Under the pieces are notes generated by a model, which had not been told where the DNA came from, ran no database searches, and was given only the letters and a program-made list of their open reading frames with translations. Of a stretch of DNA of 10,750 nt, positions 8,148 to 10,750 are shown in pieces. The translations under genes were made by a program, and so were the position numbers. Source of the DNA: Thermoleophilia bacterium (lineage in GTDB: Bacteria > Actinomycetota > Thermoleophilia > RBG-16-64-13); assembly GCA_016929985.1 (NCBI GenBank), contig JAFGIH010000025.1, positions 1-10,750 of the forward strand. Direction: 5' to 3'. Each line of letters begins with the position of its first letter. Position 1 is the stretch's first letter.

Positions 8148-9128
8148 ATGGTGAGAACCTCCCTGGTGGGCAAACATGCGGTAGAGCGTCTCCTTCTTCT
8201 GGTGGGAGCTGTGCGCTCCGGTCTTGTGGACGCCTTGGCAGGTCTGGAGGCGGCGTCTGCTGCCGAGGTGGCTCAAACGGCCGGACTCGACCGCCGAGCC
8301 ACCTCCATCATACTCGAGGCTCTCGCCGCGCAGGAGATCGTGGAGCGGATCTCAGAGCCCGCGGACACCACGAGGTACCGGCTGTTGCCTCAGGGGAGGG
8401 CCCATCTGGTCGACGAAGGGCCGGACTTGGAGCGGGCCGGCCTGTTGCATCAAGTGAACAAGGTGCGGGGTTGGCTCGAGTTACACGAGGTCATCCGCAC
8501 GGGCGAGCCGTTCTCCACGTGGACGACCGGCTCCAGAGATGTCCGCACCCGCTCGCTGGCCATGGGCGAGCGCGAGCCCGAACTGCTGGACGAGATCGTC
8601 GAGCGGTGCCTCGCCTACGGAGGTCGGATCGAGACCATGATCGACGTGGGCGGCGCGGTGGGGCACCTGGCCCGGTGTTTCTCGCGCAAGGGGGTCAAGG
8701 CCACGCTCTTCGACCAAGAGGAGGTCATCCCGCTGGCCACGGAGTACCTCGGCGCCGAAGCCTCCGATATGGCCCTCATCGCAGGTGACTACACGCAGTC
8801 GCTGCCCGCGGGGCCCTTCGACCTGGTGTACTTCGGCAACGTTTACCACATCTACAGTCCCGAGACGAACGCCAGGGTCACTCGAGAGGCCTTCTCGATG
8901 GTCTCGCCGGGCGGTGTCATGGCCATCCAAGACTACGTCTGGGGCAGGAACGTCGACGCGGCCATGTTCGCCGTCAACATGTTACGCTCCACGGTGGACG
9001 GCGGGGTGTGGACCGAACAGCAGCACCGGGAGTGGCTGAGCGACGCCGGGTTCGTCGATATCGAGGTGGTCGATCTGCAGACGGCGCCCGTGCAGCTCGT
9101 CTTGGCCCGGCGCCCCCGAGGTTTATGA
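8148..9128 (+). CDS. Winged-helix SAM-dependent methyltransferase (O-methyltransferase family 2-like)
   Basis: This 326-aa cytoplasmic protein has the two-part layout of the plant/bacterial O-methyltransferase family 2 (acetylserotonin or hydroxyneurosporene methyltransferase type). Residues about 10-90 form a helical, winged-helix dimerisation domain (SAAEVAQTAGLDRRATSIILEALAA, then a wing ending TTRYRLLPQGR). Residues about 160-320 form a Rossmann SAM domain. Motif I is DVGGAVGHL (166-174), with Ala at the usual third glycine. LFDQEEVI (187-194) matches the adenosine-binding strand, GDYTQSLP (213-220) and FDLVYFGNVYHIYSPE (224-239) follow, and SPGGVMAIQDYV is the post-motif strand. The usual HDWxDE catalytic segment is replaced by YHIYSPET, so the substrate may differ or may not be a typical phenol. 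AGAGGAGGG precedes the ATG by about 9 nt. fprA begins 89 bases downstream, so a functional link is possible but unproven. Confidence 0.82.
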   Translation: MVRTSLVGKHAVERLLLLVGAVRSGLVDALAGLEAASAAEVAQTAGLDRRATSIILEALAAQEIVERISEPADTTRYRLLPQGRAHLVDEGPDLERAGLLHQVNKVRGWLELHEVIRTGEPFSTWTTGSRDVRTRSLAMGEREPELLDEIVERCLAYGGRIETMIDVGGAVGHLARCFSRKGVKATLFDQEEVIPLATEYLGAEASDMALIAGDYTQSLPAGPFDLVYFGNVYHIYSPETNARVTREAFSMVSPGGVMAIQDYVWGRNVDAAMFAVNMLRSTVDGGVWTEQQHREWLSDAGFVDIEVVDLQTAPVQLVLARRPRGL

Positions 9129-9217
9129 AGACGTACCCGCGGGCAGGTCTTGAACGATTGGTCGCGCCGGCGGGACGCAGCAGACCGTGATGACTATGTC
9201 GCCTGGCAGGAGTTCAT

Positions 9218-10426
9218 ATGGAGCGATATCAACTGAAGGATGAGATCTGGTGGGTCGGGGCTATCGACTGGAACACCCGTGATTTTCACGGGTACGACAC
9301 CGTGCGGGGCACCACGTACAACGCGTACCTGGTCCTCGACGACAAGGTGGCCTTGATCGACGGCTGCCGGGAGGAGTTCGGCCACGAGACCCTGGCGCGG
9401 GTGAGAGGCTGCTGTGGAATGCGCCCGGTGGACTACCTGATCATCAACCACGTCGAGCCCGATCACTCGGGCGCCATCCCAGAGCTGATACAGAAGCTTA
9501 CGCCTGAGCGCATCTTCTGCTCGAAGCGAGGCAAGGAGACGCTGGCTCTCTACTTCGGAGCCGCCCTGGTGGAGAGCTGGGACCTACAGGTCGTGGCCAC
9601 CGGCGACGAGTTGACCCTGGGCCGCAACACCCTGCAGTTCATCGAGGCGCCCATGCTGCACTGGCCCGACAGCATGTTCACCTACGTCAAGGAGGCCAAG
9701 ACCCTCCTGCCCAACGACGCATTCGGACAGCATCTGGCCACCTCGAAGCGCTTCGCCGACGAGGTCGACATCAACATCGTCATGGAAGAGGCCAGCAAGT
9801 ATTACGCCAATATCCTCATGCCCTTCGGGAGCCCCATCCAGAAGATGCTGGCCAAGATCGGCGAGATGGGCTTGGAGATCGAGGCCATCGGTCCGAGCCA
9901 TGGCGTCATCTGGCGGCGGCCTGAGGACGTGGCCCGAATCCTGCAGGCGTACGCGGCGTGGAGCGCGGCCAAGGCGCCCGAGCGCGTCACCCTCATCTAC
10001 GACACCATGTGGCACTCCACCGAGAAGATGACAATGGCTATCTGCGACGGCGTTGTTCAGGAAGGGGTGGAGTGCTCCGTGCTCAAGCTCAGCGTGAGCC
10101 CTCGGTCGGAGGCGGCCCACCAGGTGCTGGAATCACGCGCCTTCCTTCTCGGCTCGCCCACTCTCAACAACGGCATCTTCCCGACCGTGGGCGGCTTCCT
10201 CACCTATATCAAGGGACTGCGGCCCAAGGGCCGCATCGCCGGTGCATACGGGTCGTGTGGCTGGGCGGGCGGCGCCGTGAAGCAGATCGACGCTGAGTTC
10301 CGCGAGCTGGGTCTGGAGACCATGGATCCCATCGAGGTCAAGTACATGCCCACCGACGAACAGCTCGATGCCTGCGTGGAGTTGGGACGCGAGGTGGCCC
10401 GTAGAGTCAAGGCCATGGGAGAGTGA
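9218..10426 (+). CDS. fprA: A-type flavoprotein / flavodiiron protein (O2 or NO reductase)
   Basis: Flavodiiron proteins reduce O2 to water and/or NO to N2O in the cytoplasm, protecting anaerobes and microaerophiles. This 402-aa protein is a complete class A member. A metallo-beta-lactamase-like domain (1 to about 250) holds all diiron ligands: H78-x-E80-x-D82-H83 in NHVEPDHSG, H148 in LHWPDSM, D167 in PNDAFGQH, and H228 in PSHGVIWR. A flavodoxin domain (about 255-400) has the FMN phosphate loop YDTMWHSTEKM (261-271), the SPTLNNGIFP loop (313-322) and GSCGWAGG (345-352). There is no C-terminal rubredoxin or flavin-reductase extension, so it needs an external electron donor. AGGAG lies 5 nt before the ATG. 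The next gene starts 4 nt after its stop and is a strong candidate for that donor. Preference for O2 or NO cannot be read from these motifs. Confidence 0.95.
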   Translation: MERYQLKDEIWWVGAIDWNTRDFHGYDTVRGTTYNAYLVLDDKVALIDGCREEFGHETLARVRGCCGMRPVDYLIINHVEPDHSGAIPELIQKLTPERIFCSKRGKETLALYFGAALVESWDLQVVATGDELTLGRNTLQFIEAPMLHWPDSMFTYVKEAKTLLPNDAFGQHLATSKRFADEVDINIVMEEASKYYANILMPFGSPIQKMLAKIGEMGLEIEAIGPSHGVIWRRPEDVARILQAYAAWSAAKAPERVTLIYDTMWHSTEKMTMAICDGVVQEGVECSVLKLSVSPRSEAAHQVLESRAFLLGSPTLNNGIFPTVGGFLTYIKGLRPKGRIAGAYGSCGWAGGAVKQIDAEFRELGLETMDPIEVKYMPTDEQLDACVELGREVARRVKAMGE

Positions 10427-10430
10427 CCAC

Positions 10431-10750
10431 GTGACGATGAAGGTGCTCGGTCTGGCCGGCAGCGCTCGTCGCGGTGGGAACACCGAGACGCTGCTCGATT
10501 GGTGCCTCGCCGCCGCCCGTGAGGCCGGTGCGGTGGTGGTCAAGTTCAGCCTGTGCGACCTCGACCTGCACGGCTGCCAGGGGTGCGACGCCTGCCGCAA
10601 AGACGGGGTCTGCATCAAGAAGGACGACATGGAGAAGCTCTATCCGCATCTACGCAACGCGGACTCCATCGCTCTGGCCGCCCCCACGTACTTCCAGGGG
10701 ATGCCCGCGGTGCCCAAGATGGTGATCGACCGCTGCCAGCCCTTCTGGAA
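10431..10750 (+). CDS. Iron-sulfur flavoprotein, NADPH-dependent FMN reductase family (3' end beyond window)
   Basis: This is the first 106 residues of a flavodoxin-fold protein. MKVLGLAGSARRGGNTE gives the first strand and FMN phosphate loop (GSARRGGNT, 10-18). C49-x2-C52-x2-C55-x5-C61 matches the compact 4Fe-4S motif known from archaeal iron-sulfur flavoprotein (Isf), nearly at the same residue positions. KKDDM and the FMN-contacting APTYFQGMP (84-92) follow. Such proteins pass electrons between flavin, iron-sulfur cluster and partners, and some reduce O2 or peroxide. The GTG at 10431 is 9 nt after GGGAG; an ATG six bases later (10437) is the alternative. It lies 4 nt after fprA, so the two are almost surely co-transcribed, and it may supply electrons to FprA. 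Partner role is inference. Confidence 0.88.
   Translation, partial: MTMKVLGLAGSARRGGNTETLLDWCLAAAREAGAVVVKFSLCDLDLHGCQGCDACRKDGVCIKKDDMEKLYPHLRNADSIALAAPTYFQGMPAVPKMVIDRCQPFW

Noticed and set aside
9129..9217. CCCGCGGG palindrome in the gap between methyltransferase and fprA
   Set aside because: An 8-bp G/C palindrome is expected often in DNA this GC-rich, and no promoter elements accompany it.

Overview
The window is GC-rich bacterial chromosome with strongly G/C-ending codons, frequent GTG starts and tightly overlapping genes. The mix suggests an Actinomycetota-like (or other high-GC Gram-positive-like) bacterium that lives at least partly without oxygen. Pointers are a hisB-hisH-hisA-hisF cluster, a PcsB/CwlO-type coiled-coil M23 peptidase with a probable leaderless start, an NADP-type GdhA, and a flavodiiron protein next to an iron-sulfur flavoprotein. 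The lineage is inferred from gene style only. No mobile element, CRISPR array, rRNA or tRNA gene was seen.

Region 1 (1-2179, minus strand) is one long gene cut by the left window edge. It encodes a polytopic membrane receptor followed by a GAF-like domain, a GGDEF domain (motif GGDEL, with an RxxD inhibitory site) and the beginning of an HD-GYP-like domain. It is probably a dual-function cyclic-di-GMP enzyme. Region 2 (2180-2400) is a divergent intergenic stretch. Region 3 (2401-5226, plus strand) is hisBHAF, with 1-4 nt overlaps at every junction. It covers imidazoleglycerol-phosphate dehydration, ProFAR isomerisation and the glutamine-dependent cyclase step; hisG, hisD, hisC, hisI and hisE are not present here.

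Region 4 (5278-6516, plus strand) is a secreted M23 peptidase with a PcsB-like coiled coil, probably read from its own extended -10 promoter. A strong hairpin (6564-6594) separates it from the convergent gdhA (6626-7987, minus strand), which encodes a hexameric-type glutamate dehydrogenase. Region 5 (7988-8147) is a divergent regulatory region rich in inverted repeats.

Region 6 (8148-10750, plus strand) holds a winged-helix plus SAM-binding O-methyltransferase-like protein, the flavodiiron protein FprA, and, only 4 nt after fprA, the start of an iron-sulfur flavoprotein with a CX2CX2CX5C cluster motif. The last two look like an O2/NO detoxification unit: the iron-sulfur flavoprotein may feed electrons to FprA, or act beside it.

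Most of the window is recognisable metabolism. The parts most worth a second look are the membrane receptor of the c-di-GMP protein, the fprA/isf pair with the upstream methyltransferase, the palindromic operator candidate before that methyltransferase, and the three cysteines clustered in the M23 catalytic domain.
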